The position numbers and the translations under genes were made by a program. The notes under the pieces were generated by a model, which worked only from the letters and a program-made list of their open reading frames with translations, made no database searches and was not told the DNA's origin. Shown here in pieces: positions 7,255 to 15,244 of a stretch of 64,000 bases of DNA. This DNA comes from Streptomyces sp. GESEQ-35 (lineage in GTDB: Bacteria > Actinomycetota > Actinomycetes > Streptomycetales > Streptomycetaceae). Within the stretch, counting starts at the first letter, position 1; each line of letters opens with the position of its first letter. The stretch spans positions 744,001 through 808,000 of the forward strand of contig NZ_JAFFSX010000001.1 of the NCBI RefSeq assembly GCF_017948485.1. The letters run 5' to 3'.

Positions 7255-7905
7255 TCACGGGCTCGGCGTCACAGGTGCCCGCCAGATACCGACGACCGCG
7301 TCGGTCAGCCCGGTCGCGGCGTCGTTCCAGTTGGCCCTCGGGGTGGGAGCCTGCTCGGCGAGTGCGCGCTCCCGTTCGGCGGAGATGTGCAGGATCAAAT
7401 GGCGTGCCATGTCGCCGCGTTCGGCGCGCACGTCGGGCGGCAGGTCGGGCAGACAGCGCCGCAGACCATCGATGATCTGCCGCAGCGAGGGCGAGCTGAG
7501 GGACTCCTCCATCATGATCTCGTACAGCGTGGGGTCGGTCATCACCTGGGCGCAGAAGCGGGCATACCAGGTGGGACTGCCGAGTGCCGCGAGATGTTCG
7601 GGCACGGGCCGAACCAGGCAGTCCACCCAGTCGCGTACGTCGGTGGAGGCACCGATCCCGGCGAGCAGCCGGGAGCGGATCTCCTCGATGCGTCCGTCGT
7701 GCTTGCGGACGATCGCGCGGACCAGGTCGGCCTTGGTGCCGAAGTGGTAGCCGACCGCGGCGTTGTTGCCCTGACCGGCGGCCTCGCTGACCTGACGGTT
7801 GGACACCGCGTACACCCCGCGCTCGGCGAACAGCCGCTCCGCCGCGGTCAGGATCAGCTCCCGGGTCGCGTTGACCTGCTCCGCACGTACCGCCCTGCCT
7901 GCCAT
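7255..7905 (-). CDS. TetR-family transcriptional regulator
   Basis: About 216 residues. N-terminal DNA-binding domain with TRELILTAAERLFAERG and helix-turn-helix ending in NNAAVGYHFGTKADLVRA; the remainder is an all-helical ligand and dimer domain. ATG at 7905 or GTG at 7914 are both possible; either way the start lies on the stop of the preceding P450 gene (TGA at 7910-7908), so the two are co-transcribed and probably translationally coupled. It may repress the operon through the inverted repeat at 8963-8978. The ligand is unknown. Confidence 0.9.
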   Translation of the reverse strand: MAGRAVRAEQVNATRELILTAAERLFAERGVYAVSNRQVSEAAGQGNNAAVGYHFGTKADLVRAIVRKHDGRIEEIRSRLLAGIGASTDVRDWVDCLVRPVPEHLAALGSPTWYARFCAQVMTDPTLYEIMMEESLSSPSLRQIIDGLRRCLPDLPPDVRAERGDMARHLILHISAERERALAEQAPTPRANWNDAATGLTDAVVGIWRAPVTPSP

Positions 7906-7907
7906 GA

Positions 7908-8900
7908 TCACCACTTCACCGGGACTTCCCTCAGCCCTCCGACGGCCAGTCCCTCGAGCCGCCGCAGGTCCGCCGCGTCGACGGCGAGTTCCAAAGACGG
8001 AAGCCTACGCAAGAGCACGTCGAGGACGGTTTGCAGCTCCGTGCGGGCCAGCGCCTGTCCGAGGCAGGGGTGGGGTCCTGCGCCGAGGGCGAGATGAGCG
8101 TTGGGCGAGCGGTCGAGGGTCATCTCCTCGGCGGCCTCGAAGGCCGTTTCATCATCCCGGTTGGCGGCGGCCATGCTGCACATCACGGTCGCGCCGACCG
8201 CTAACGTCGCGCCGCCGACCTCGACGGTCTCACTGATGCAGCGGGGCATGCCGACCCCGGCGTTGGCGTCGAGCCGGAGCGCCTCCTCGACCGTCGGCCG
8301 GATCAGCTTGCGGTCGGCGGGCAGCCTTTCCCAGGGTCGCCGGTCGGCGAGCAGCATGGCCACCATCTTGCCGATCATGTTCGCGGTCGTCTCGTGCCCG
8401 GCCACCAGCAACGCCTGGCCGGTGAACACCGACTCCCGCTCGGAGAGCCGGTAGTCGTCGGGCTCCACCGCCGTGATGAGCTCGCTCGGCAGGTCGTCCG
8501 CGGGTTCCTTGCGCTTGGCAACGACGTACCCGGTCAGGTAGCCGGCGAACTCGTCCTGCGCCGCGTCGGTCTCCGCCTGGGTGTACCGGATCAGGTTGAG
8601 AAGGGCGTCGGACCAGCGGGAGAAGCGGTCGCGGTCGGCGCCCCTGTTGAACACTCCGCCCGACTCGCTGTCGGCGATCCTGGCGGCGTCGTCCGCGTCC
8701 AGCCTCCTGCTGAACCGCCCGTCGGAGAGCACCTCACGGACGTCCGCGTATCGGGTCAGCAGGGACGCCTCGTCTCCGCTGGGCAGGGTCACGCGCGCCA
8801 CAGGGCACTCCCGGCGCAGCCGATCCCACTCCTCGGGTGCCCCCAGCGCCGTAGGTCCGTACATCGGATAGGTGAGCTGCTGGTCGGCACTCGACTGCAT
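7908..8900 (-). CDS. Cytochrome P450 with internal in-frame deletion
   Basis: 330 residues against about 400 for bacterial P450s. The heme region is intact (LGAGPHPCLGQALAR, Cys279), as are AGHETT (167-172) and the ExxR pair (Glu206/Arg209). The gap is between GGVFN (about residue 85) and GADRDRFSRWSD. In relatives these two blocks are separated by about 70 residues holding helices B' to E, including the helix C WxxxR/HxxxR motif that contacts a heme propionate. The frame stays open across the junction. The ATG at 8900 has AGGAG 7 bases upstream. No ferredoxin is nearby. Either a non-functional relic or a strongly reduced P450. Confidence 0.85.
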   Translation of the reverse strand: MQSSADQQLTYPMYGPTALGAPEEWDRLRRECPVARVTLPSGDEASLLTRYADVREVLSDGRFSRRLDADDAARIADSESGGVFNRGADRDRFSRWSDALLNLIRYTQAETDAAQDEFAGYLTGYVVAKRKEPADDLPSELITAVEPDDYRLSERESVFTGQALLVAGHETTANMIGKMVAMLLADRRPWERLPADRKLIRPTVEEALRLDANAGVGMPRCISETVEVGGATLAVGATVMCSMAAANRDDETAFEAAEEMTLDRSPNAHLALGAGPHPCLGQALARTELQTVLDVLLRRLPSLELAVDAADLRRLEGLAVGGLREVPVKW

Positions 8901-8962
8901 GAGTGGCTCCTCAGCCGTGGGGGGGATCGGTGCACCACCAGACAATCGAGCCCCGCCAACTC

Positions 8963-8978
8963 AGTCAAGCAGTTGACT
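8963..8978. promoter_or_regulatory. Inverted repeat upstream of P450-TetR pair
   Basis: AGTCAA-GCAG-TTGACT, a perfect 6-base inverted repeat with 4-base spacer, 63 bases upstream of the P450 start. Its position suggests the operator of the co-transcribed TetR protein. Its TTGACT/AGTCAA arms also resemble the core of the 7178-7250 sites (TTGACTCAA), so cross-binding by the MarR protein is possible. Confidence 0.5.
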
Positions 8979-9059
8979 TAACATTGGCCGAGACGTGCCC
9001 TGCCGGGTGGGCTCTCCGGTCGGGGCTCGTCCAGCCACCTCCAGGGGACCGCTGACGCG

Positions 9060-9749
9060 TCACGTCGCGGAGAGCTTCTCCAGCCACTGCTGGAGCAGGG
9101 CCGCCTCCGCCGCGGTCAGTTCCTGCGGCTGTTCGGCCCGCAGCCGGGCGGCGAGCGTGGCGGCCGCCACCGGGACGGCTCCGTCCTCTCGGCGTACGGC
9201 CGAGTCGGCCGGGCGGGTCAGCGAGTCGATCACGGAGTCGCGCAGCCGGGCCGAGAACTGCGGATCGGGGTACTGCTCGGGCCGGGTGAGCATCGACAGC
9301 GCGGCCCCGACGTTCGCCGACATGATCACCTGGGTCGCCAGGGCGGGCGGGACGGTCAGCCGTCCGGCGGCCGCGCAGCGCTCCAGGATGCCGTGCAGCA
9401 GGTCGTGGGCCTCCTTCGCCGCGGCGGGCGGTGCGGTGAGCTCGGGCGAGTACATCAGGCGGTAGTGGTTGGGGTGGTCCAACGCGAACCGCAGGTGGTT
9501 GTCCCAGCCGCTCTTGATGTCGGCGACCGGGTCGCCGCTGGGCCGGGCCGCACGCTTGGAGGCGAGGTACTGCTCGAATCCCCGGTCGACCACGGCGGAC
9601 AGCAGCCCCGCCTTGTCGCCGAAGAGCCGGTAGAGCATCGGCGCGCCCACTCCTGCGGCCTCGCACACCGCGCGCGTCGAGACATCGGCGACCGACGCCT
9701 CGGCCAGCAGGTCCGTGGCCGCTTCCAGGATCTTTTCCCTCGCATCCAT
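9060..9749 (-). CDS. TetR-family transcriptional regulator
   Basis: 229 residues. The helix-turn-helix region is STRAVCEAAGVGAPMLYRLF followed by the usual GDKAGLLSAVVD. The C-terminal domain is helical and of unknown ligand. The ATG at 9749 places the DNA-binding domain at the N-terminus, as usual. It is divergent from the SDR gene at 9863, and the 113-base gap is full of TACGA/TCGTA half-sites. It is therefore probably a repressor of itself and the two downstream dehydrogenase genes. Confidence 0.9.
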   Translation of the reverse strand: MDAREKILEAATDLLAEASVADVSTRAVCEAAGVGAPMLYRLFGDKAGLLSAVVDRGFEQYLASKRAARPSGDPVADIKSGWDNHLRFALDHPNHYRLMYSPELTAPPAAAKEAHDLLHGILERCAAAGRLTVPPALATQVIMSANVGAALSMLTRPEQYPDPQFSARLRDSVIDSLTRPADSAVRREDGAVPVAAATLAARLRAEQPQELTAAEAALLQQWLEKLSAT

Positions 9750-9767
9750 GCGTTCACAGTACGCCAT

Positions 9768-9850
9768 TCGTAGCACTGATACGAGTTGCAGGTTACCGTC
9801 GCTACGAATCCATGTTATCGTCGATACGAAATGAACGTAGCAGCGCTACG
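9768..9850. promoter_or_regulatory. Divergent promoter region with repeated TACGA/TCGTA operator half-sites
   Basis: Between the TetR and SDR genes: TCGTA-N7-TACGA at 9768-9784, further TACGA at 9804-9808 and 9825-9829, and the perfect inverted repeat CGTAGC-AGC-GCTACG at 9836-9850, 13 bases before the SDR ATG. Such spaced palindromes in a divergent regulator-target gap are typical of TetR operators. Confidence 0.6.
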
Positions 9851-9862
9851 AAGGGATTCGTC

Positions 9863-10612
9863 ATGACCACTCCGCACCGGACAGAGCAGCGTGTCGCGAT
9901 CGTCACCGGAGCTTCGCGCGGCATCGGACGGCAGGTCGCCCAGCAACTCGCCGCCGACGGGTTCGCCGTCGTCGTCGGGTACGCGGGTAACAAGGACGCG
10001 GCCGAGCAGACCGTGCACACCATCGAAGCCGCCGGAGGCACGGCCGTCGCCGCCCGCGCGGACGTCGCCGACGAGACAGAGGTCGCCGCCGTGTTCGACC
10101 TGGCGGAAGCCACGTACGGCGGGATCGACGCGGTGGTGCACGCGGCCGGCCGGATGGCCCTCTCCCCCGTCACGGAGCTCGACCTCGACGAGCTGGACGC
10201 GCAGTACCGCACCAACGTCCGCGGCGCCTTCGTCGTCGACCAGCAGGCCGCGCGCCGACTGCGTCCGGGCGGCGCCCTGGTCAACTTCTCGACCTCGGTC
10301 GTCGGACTGCTCTTCCCCGGCTACGGCGCCTACGCCTCCGGCAAGGCAGCGGTCGAGACACTCACCCGGATCCTGGCCAGAGAGCTGCGCGGCCGTGATG
10401 TGACCGTGAACGCCGTCGCGCCCGGCCCCACCGCCACCGACCTCTTCCTCGACGGCAAGGACGAGGAGACCATCGCCCGTCTCGCCGCGCAGCCTCCACT
10501 GGAGCGCCTGGGCACGCCGCAGGACATCGCCTCCGTCGTGTCCTTCCTGGTCAGCCCGGCCGGCCACTGGGTCAACGGGCAGGTGCTGCGCGCCAACGGC
10601 GGCATCGTCTGA
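9863..10612 (+). CDS. SDR oxidoreductase (FabG-like)
   Basis: 249-residue classical SDR. Cofactor motif TGASRGIG near the N-terminus, HAAG (the usual NNAG), catalytic Ser in NFSTSVVG and YASGK as the YxxxK motif, then the conserved APGPTATDLF and the C-terminal VNGQVLRANGG. It resembles 3-oxoacyl-ACP-reductase-like SDRs that act on many small carbonyl or alcohol substrates. The ATG at 9863 is preferred to an upstream one at 9812 because it sits just before the conserved core and after the operator palindrome. It forms an operon with the SDR at 10647 and is probably controlled by the divergent TetR. Confidence 0.9.
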   Translation: MTTPHRTEQRVAIVTGASRGIGRQVAQQLAADGFAVVVGYAGNKDAAEQTVHTIEAAGGTAVAARADVADETEVAAVFDLAEATYGGIDAVVHAAGRMALSPVTELDLDELDAQYRTNVRGAFVVDQQAARRLRPGGALVNFSTSVVGLLFPGYGAYASGKAAVETLTRILARELRGRDVTVNAVAPGPTATDLFLDGKDEETIARLAAQPPLERLGTPQDIASVVSFLVSPAGHWVNGQVLRANGGIV

Positions 10613-10646
10613 CCCCCCATCGCCTCTCACTCCCCAAGGACCAGTC

Positions 10647-11549
10647 ATGAACGACAGCAAGGTCGTCCTCGTCACCGGCGCCTCCAGCGGCTTCGGCGCC
10701 CTCACCGTCCGCGCGCTCGCCCGCGGCGGCCACACCGTCTACGCGGGCATGCGCGCCCTCGGCACCCGCAACGCGCAGGCCGCCACCGACCTCGCCGCAT
10801 ACGCCACCGAGCACGGCGCCGACCTCAGGGCCGTGGAACTCGACGTGAGCAGCCAGGACAGCGCGGACACAGCCGTCGCCCACGTCATCGAGGAACAGGG
10901 CCGTCTCGACACCCTGGTGCACAACGCGGGCCACATGGTGCTGGGCCCCGCCGAGGCCTTCACACCCGAGCAGTTCGCCGACGTCTACGACACCAACGTG
11001 CTCGGCGCCCAGCGGGTCAACCGGGCTGCGCTGCCCCAGCTGCGTCGCGAGGGCCAGGGTCACCTCGTGTGGATCGGTTCCTCCAGCACACGCGGCGGCT
11101 GCCCGCCCTTCCTCGCCCCCTACTTCGCGGCCAAGGCGGCGATGGACGCCCTGGCCGTCAGTTATGCCGCCGAGCTCATACGGTTCGGGATCGACACGAC
11201 GATCGTGGTTCCCGGCGCCTTCACCTCCGGCACGAACCACTTCGCGCACGCCGGCTCCCCCGCCGACTCCGACCGGGCCACCGCCTACGACGCCCGTTAC
11301 AAGGCGCTGATGGACGACGTCAACGTACGGCTCGCCGGGCTGATCCCACCGGACGCGGACGTCTCCGAGGTCGCCGACGCCGTCGTGCGCACCGTCGAAC
11401 TGCCCTCCGGGCAACGGCCGTTCCGGGTCCATGTCGATCCCAGCCGCGACGGCAGCGAGGTGGTCTCCGCGGTGGCCGACCGGATCCGGGCGGAGTTCTT
11501 CCGCCGGGTGGGCCTCGACGACCTGCTCACACCCGCGAGCAGTCTGTAG
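10647..11549 (+). CDS. SDR oxidoreductase
   Basis: 300 residues. TGASSGFG cofactor motif, NAGH, IGSSSTRG with the catalytic Ser and YFAAKAAMD as the YxxxK motif. The C-terminal part is longer than in the FabG type and resembles the extended single-domain SDRs that start by taking an Arg-type (NADP-preferring) GMR motif (YAGMRAL). It starts 34 bases after the previous SDR and is presumably co-expressed. The two reductases may act in sequence on one xenobiotic or metabolite; substrate unknown. Confidence 0.88.
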   Translation: MNDSKVVLVTGASSGFGALTVRALARGGHTVYAGMRALGTRNAQAATDLAAYATEHGADLRAVELDVSSQDSADTAVAHVIEEQGRLDTLVHNAGHMVLGPAEAFTPEQFADVYDTNVLGAQRVNRAALPQLRREGQGHLVWIGSSSTRGGCPPFLAPYFAAKAAMDALAVSYAAELIRFGIDTTIVVPGAFTSGTNHFAHAGSPADSDRATAYDARYKALMDDVNVRLAGLIPPDADVSEVADAVVRTVELPSGQRPFRVHVDPSRDGSEVVSAVADRIRAEFFRRVGLDDLLTPASSL

Positions 11550-11618
11550 GCAGCGCCGTTCAGGGGAAACAGGCGGGCGGGGCGAGTGACAGCGGGCGGG
11601 GCCGTCGACAACTGAGCC

Positions 11619-12608
11619 GTGACCACCCTGCCGCTGATCCCGCCGATGCTCGCCACACCAGGCGCCCTGCCGCCCGCCGCGCAGGACGCGCGCTGGGCCT
11701 ACGAGACCAAGCAGGACGGCCAACGGGTCGTGGTCTATCTCGCCGGGGACGGCGGCGTGGTGCTGCGCGCCCGGTCCGGGGAGGAGACCACCGGCGCCTA
11801 CCCCGAACTGCTGCCGCTGGGTGAGGCACTGGGCGCCACGCCCGCGGTGCTGGACGGGGAGATCCTGGCGCTGGACGGCCACGGCCGGGCCGACTTCCAG
11901 CTGCTCCAGTCCCGGATGGGCCTGGCCCACGCACCCGCCCGAGCCGCACGCCTTGCGGCTCAAAGCCCCGTCCATCTGGTGCTGTTCGACGTCATGCACC
12001 TGGGACAGCGCTCCCTCCTCCCCCTCTCCTATGCCCGTCGGCGCGGGCAGTTGGAGGCGCTGGGCCTTGAGGGGCCGTTCTGGTCGACCCCCGCCGCACT
12101 CGTCGGCCACGGCGAACAGGCCCTGCGGGCCACGCGCGACCACGGACTGGAGGGACTGGTCTGCAAGCGGCTCGACTCGGTCTACGAGCCCGGGGTGCGG
12201 TCCCGGGCCTGGATCAAGATCCGGAACATGCGCACCGCGGACGTCCTGGTCGGCGGCTGGGTGCCCGGCAAGGGCCGGCTCAAGGCGGCGGATCTGCCCG
12301 GTGCCGTCCTGGTCGGCCAGCGGAGCACGGGAGGGCTCCGCTATGTCGGCAACGTGGGCACCGGCTGGAGCGAGGCCGAACGGGAACAGCTCGCCGAACT
12401 GCTGCGGGCCGCCGAGACGGACCGGTGCCCCTTCGCTCCCGCCCCGGCGGTGGCGGGAGCGTACTGGACCGTGCCCCGGCTCGTCGGCGAGGTCCGCTAC
12501 AGCACCCGCACGAGGGCGGGGATGCTGCGCCAGCCGTCCTGGCTCAGGCTCCGGCCGGATCTGACCCCGGGGGAGTCGGCGGCGTATCTACCGGACAAAC
12601 CGGTGTGA
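11619..12608 (+). CDS. ATP-dependent DNA ligase (LigD/LigC-type ligase domain)
   Basis: 329-residue stand-alone ligase: adenylation domain with the nucleotidyl-acceptor Lys31 in KQDGQR (motif I KxDGxR), VLDGEI (motif III region), EGLVCKR (motif IV) and WIKIRN (motif V), then an OB-fold domain ending in a motif VI-like WLRLRPD. It seals DNA nicks using ATP. Actinobacterial enzymes of this size resemble the ligase domain of LigD and LigC and work in non-homologous end joining and base-excision repair. No ku gene is adjacent. The GTG at 11619 lies 69 bases after the SDR stop and gives an N-terminus just before the conserved PMLA. Confidence 0.92.
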   Translation: MTTLPLIPPMLATPGALPPAAQDARWAYETKQDGQRVVVYLAGDGGVVLRARSGEETTGAYPELLPLGEALGATPAVLDGEILALDGHGRADFQLLQSRMGLAHAPARAARLAAQSPVHLVLFDVMHLGQRSLLPLSYARRRGQLEALGLEGPFWSTPAALVGHGEQALRATRDHGLEGLVCKRLDSVYEPGVRSRAWIKIRNMRTADVLVGGWVPGKGRLKAADLPGAVLVGQRSTGGLRYVGNVGTGWSEAEREQLAELLRAAETDRCPFAPAPAVAGAYWTVPRLVGEVRYSTRTRAGMLRQPSWLRLRPDLTPGESAAYLPDKPV

Positions 12609-12754
12609 CACGACATGGGCGCTTCCGATTATTGGGCTGCGCTTCACCACTGGGACGCCTGTGACCTCTTGGCCGGAAGGGAAGAGTCCGGGATGCTGAA
12701 CTCCCCTTTCCCCCCACAGCCGTTGGGCTGCGCCCGTACCAAGAGGAGGACGCA

Positions 12755-13531
12755 GTGTCGTCGAAGAAGTCCGCCATACACCGCCGGAGGTGGCTCACCG
12801 GCCTGGGCGGTGCCATCGCCCTCGTCGTCGCCATCCCCACCACCGCCTTCGCAGCTCCCCCCACGGCGCTTCCCGCCAACGCGGAGTCGGCCGAGCAGAC
12901 GTACCAGCCCGCGTTCGACTACGACACGGACGGTTGCTACTCCACGCCCGCGATCAGCTCGGACGGAACCCTGAACGGCGGTCTGAACCCGACCGGGGCG
13001 CTCAACGGCGAATGCCGGGACGCCTCGGACCTGGACAACACCAACTCGTACTCGCGCTACAAGTGCAACAACGGCTGGTGCGCCTACCTGTACGGCCTGT
13101 ACTTCGAGAAGGACCAGGCCGTCGCGGGCAGCAGCCTCGGCGGGCACCGGCACGACTGGGAGCACGTCGTGGTGTGGGTGCAGAACAACTCGGTCCAGTA
13201 CGTGTCGACCTCCAACCACGGCTCGTTCACCGTGAGTGCCGCCTCGTCGGTCCGCTTCGACGGCACGCACGCGAAGGTCGTCTACCACAAGGACGGCGTC
13301 AGCACGCACTGCTTCCGTCTGGCGAACTCGAACGACGAGCCGCCGGAGAATCACGAGGGCACCTGGCAGTACCCGCCGCTGGTCGGCTGGAACGGCTACC
13401 CCTCGGGCGTCCGCGACAAGCTGGTCGCGGCCGACTGGGGCAGCGCCAACTTCGGCCTGAAGGACGGCAGCTTCAACTCCCACCTGTCCTCGGCCAAGCC
13501 GTCCGGGATCGCGTTCGACCCCAACGCCTGA
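12755..13531 (+). CDS. Secreted NPP1-family (necrosis-inducing-like) protein
   Basis: 258 residues. Signal peptide: positively charged start, hydrophobic core about 15-32, likely cleavage after AFA (about 33). The NPP1/NLP heptapeptide GHRHDWE is intact at 130-136. Four cysteines (61, 87, 104, 109) could form two disulfides. NLPs from plant pathogens bind sphingolipids in plant membranes; bacterial members also occur in soil organisms, where the role is unclear. The GTG at 12755 follows AAGAGGAGG. A GC-rich hairpin after the gene (13568-13594) fits a terminator, so it appears monocistronic. Confidence 0.9.
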   Translation: MSSKKSAIHRRRWLTGLGGAIALVVAIPTTAFAAPPTALPANAESAEQTYQPAFDYDTDGCYSTPAISSDGTLNGGLNPTGALNGECRDASDLDNTNSYSRYKCNNGWCAYLYGLYFEKDQAVAGSSLGGHRHDWEHVVVWVQNNSVQYVSTSNHGSFTVSAASSVRFDGTHAKVVYHKDGVSTHCFRLANSNDEPPENHEGTWQYPPLVGWNGYPSGVRDKLVAADWGSANFGLKDGSFNSHLSSAKPSGIAFDPNA

Positions 13532-13567
13532 TCCCGCCACCGATCACCGGCCCGCTCGTTCTCCAGG

Positions 13568-13594
13568 CTCCCGGAGCCACCCCGGCTCCGGGAG
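13568..13594 (+). terminator. Hairpin terminator after the NPP1 gene
   Basis: CTCCCGGAGCC-ACCCC-GGCTCCGGGAG, an 11-base perfect stem with a 5-base loop, between the NPP1 stop and the glycosidase start. There is no T-run, which is common for streptomycete terminators. Confidence 0.6.
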
Positions 13595-13610
13595 TCCGGG
13601 AGGACGGCAC

Positions 13611-15185
13611 ATGGCGGTCGACGAGCAGCAGCGGATCTCACGGCGGCGCTTCCTGACCGCACTGGGAGCGGCCGGTTCCGGCATCGTCCCCCTGCGTGCG
13701 GAGGAGGCGGCCGGCGGGAACGGGTACACCATGCCTTCCCTCGTCTTCGAAGACCCGGCCACCCAGCGGCGGCTCGGCGGCCTGTACGCGACCGCGCTGA
13801 CGGATCTGGCCGGCGCCCACAGCGTCCGTGCCGACCCGTCGGTGTACGACAGGGCCGGACTGCTCACCGACCCGCCCGGCACCGTCGTACGGGCCGGTGG
13901 CGGGTATCCCGCGCCGCAGCGGTGGACCCGGGACGCGGCCGTCAACGCATGGCATGCGGTGAGCCTGCTGGCGCCGGCCGTCGGCCGCAACACGCTGTGG
14001 TCGGTCGTCGAACGGGGTCCGGACGGGCTGATCGTCCAGCAGGACAACCAGTGGTGGGACCAGATCGTGTGGGTCCCGGCCGCCTGGCACCACTACCAGG
14101 TCACGGGCGACCGCGCCTTTCTGGCCCAGGCGTACGAGACGTCCGTCCACACACTCGCCGCGCGCCGGGCGCGTGACTTCGACGCCACCTACGGCCTGTT
14201 CCGGGGGCCCGGCTTCATGAACGACGGGATCTCCGGCTACCCGGACCCGCCCGCGTCGGACCGCGTCCGCTCGTCGTTCGTCCTCGACCACCCGGGCACC
14301 GACCGTGTGATGTGCCTGTCGACCAACTGCCTCTACTACGGCGCCCGGTCGGTCCTGGCCGACATGGCCGAGACGCTCGGTGAGACCGGGCTGGCAGCGT
14401 CCTTCCGGGCGGATGCCGCAGAGCTGCGCCGTGCCGTCGACCGGCATCTGTGGCGACCCGAAGCCGGTACGTACGCCTACCTCCTCCACGCCACCGGGCA
14501 GGCGGACACCTCGCAGGAGGGTGCCGGGCTCGCCCTGGCCCTGCTCCTCGGTGTCGCGGACCGCCACCAAGCCCGCCAGGTCCTGGACACCACCCACTGG
14601 CAGCCGCACGGCATCGTCAACGTCTGGCCGCACTTCCCCCGCTTCGGCGACACCAGACCCGGGCGCCACAACGTCATGGTCTGGCCACTGGTGCACGGCC
14701 TGTACGGTCAGGCCGCCGCCGACGCGGGCCGCACCGACCTGTTCGCGCGCGCCGTCGACCTGCTCGCCGGCCTGTTCTCCGGCACCGGCTTCTACGAGCT
14801 GTACGACTCCGTGAGCGGGGCCGTCGACGGCGGCTGGCAGACCGGCGGGAGCGGACGCGCCGAGCACTTCGTCTCGCAGCCCGACCAGACCTGGTCGGGG
14901 ACGGCGTATCTGCGGCTGCTGCACGAGGGCCTGTTCGGGCTGACGTTCACCGAGAACGCCCTCCGGCTGCGCCCGTGTCTGCCCGAGGGATGGGGCCCGG
15001 TGAGTCTGCGCGGGCTGCGCTACCGGGACATGACGCTCGACATCGGCCTGTCCGGGTCCGGCAGCCGGGTGCGGTCCTGCACGGTCGACGGACGCCCCGG
15101 CGAACCCGTGGTGCCCGCCGACGGAACCGGGCATCACACGGTCCACGTCGCCCTCGACGACGACGTTCTCGGGCTCAGGTCGTAG
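13611..15185 (+). CDS. Tat-exported (alpha/alpha)6-barrel glycoside hydrolase, MGH1/GH63-like
   Basis: 524 residues. The twin-arginine signal RRRFLTALGAAGSG lies near residue 11, so it is exported folded. The body has repeated helix-rich blocks with conserved aromatic and acidic patches such as NQWWDQIVWVP, GFMNDGISGY, RPGRHNVMVWPLVHGLYG and a late DGGWQTGGSGR. This pattern is that of the mannosylglycerate-hydrolase/GH63/trehalase clan of (alpha/alpha)6 barrels. A C-terminal beta-rich tail follows (after about 440). Probable role: hydrolysis of a small glucoside or oligosaccharide outside the cell. Catalytic acids were not assigned with certainty. The ATG at 13611 puts the Tat motif correctly. 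Confidence 0.75.
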   Translation: MAVDEQQRISRRRFLTALGAAGSGIVPLRAEEAAGGNGYTMPSLVFEDPATQRRLGGLYATALTDLAGAHSVRADPSVYDRAGLLTDPPGTVVRAGGGYPAPQRWTRDAAVNAWHAVSLLAPAVGRNTLWSVVERGPDGLIVQQDNQWWDQIVWVPAAWHHYQVTGDRAFLAQAYETSVHTLAARRARDFDATYGLFRGPGFMNDGISGYPDPPASDRVRSSFVLDHPGTDRVMCLSTNCLYYGARSVLADMAETLGETGLAASFRADAAELRRAVDRHLWRPEAGTYAYLLHATGQADTSQEGAGLALALLLGVADRHQARQVLDTTHWQPHGIVNVWPHFPRFGDTRPGRHNVMVWPLVHGLYGQAAADAGRTDLFARAVDLLAGLFSGTGFYELYDSVSGAVDGGWQTGGSGRAEHFVSQPDQTWSGTAYLRLLHEGLFGLTFTENALRLRPCLPEGWGPVSLRGLRYRDMTLDIGLSGSGSRVRSCTVDGRPGEPVVPADGTGHHTVHVALDDDVLGLRS

Positions 15186-15244
15186 GACCCGGTTCCGTCC
15201 GGCGCCCGATCCCCGGCCCCGCGACACGCAATAGCGTCCTCGGC

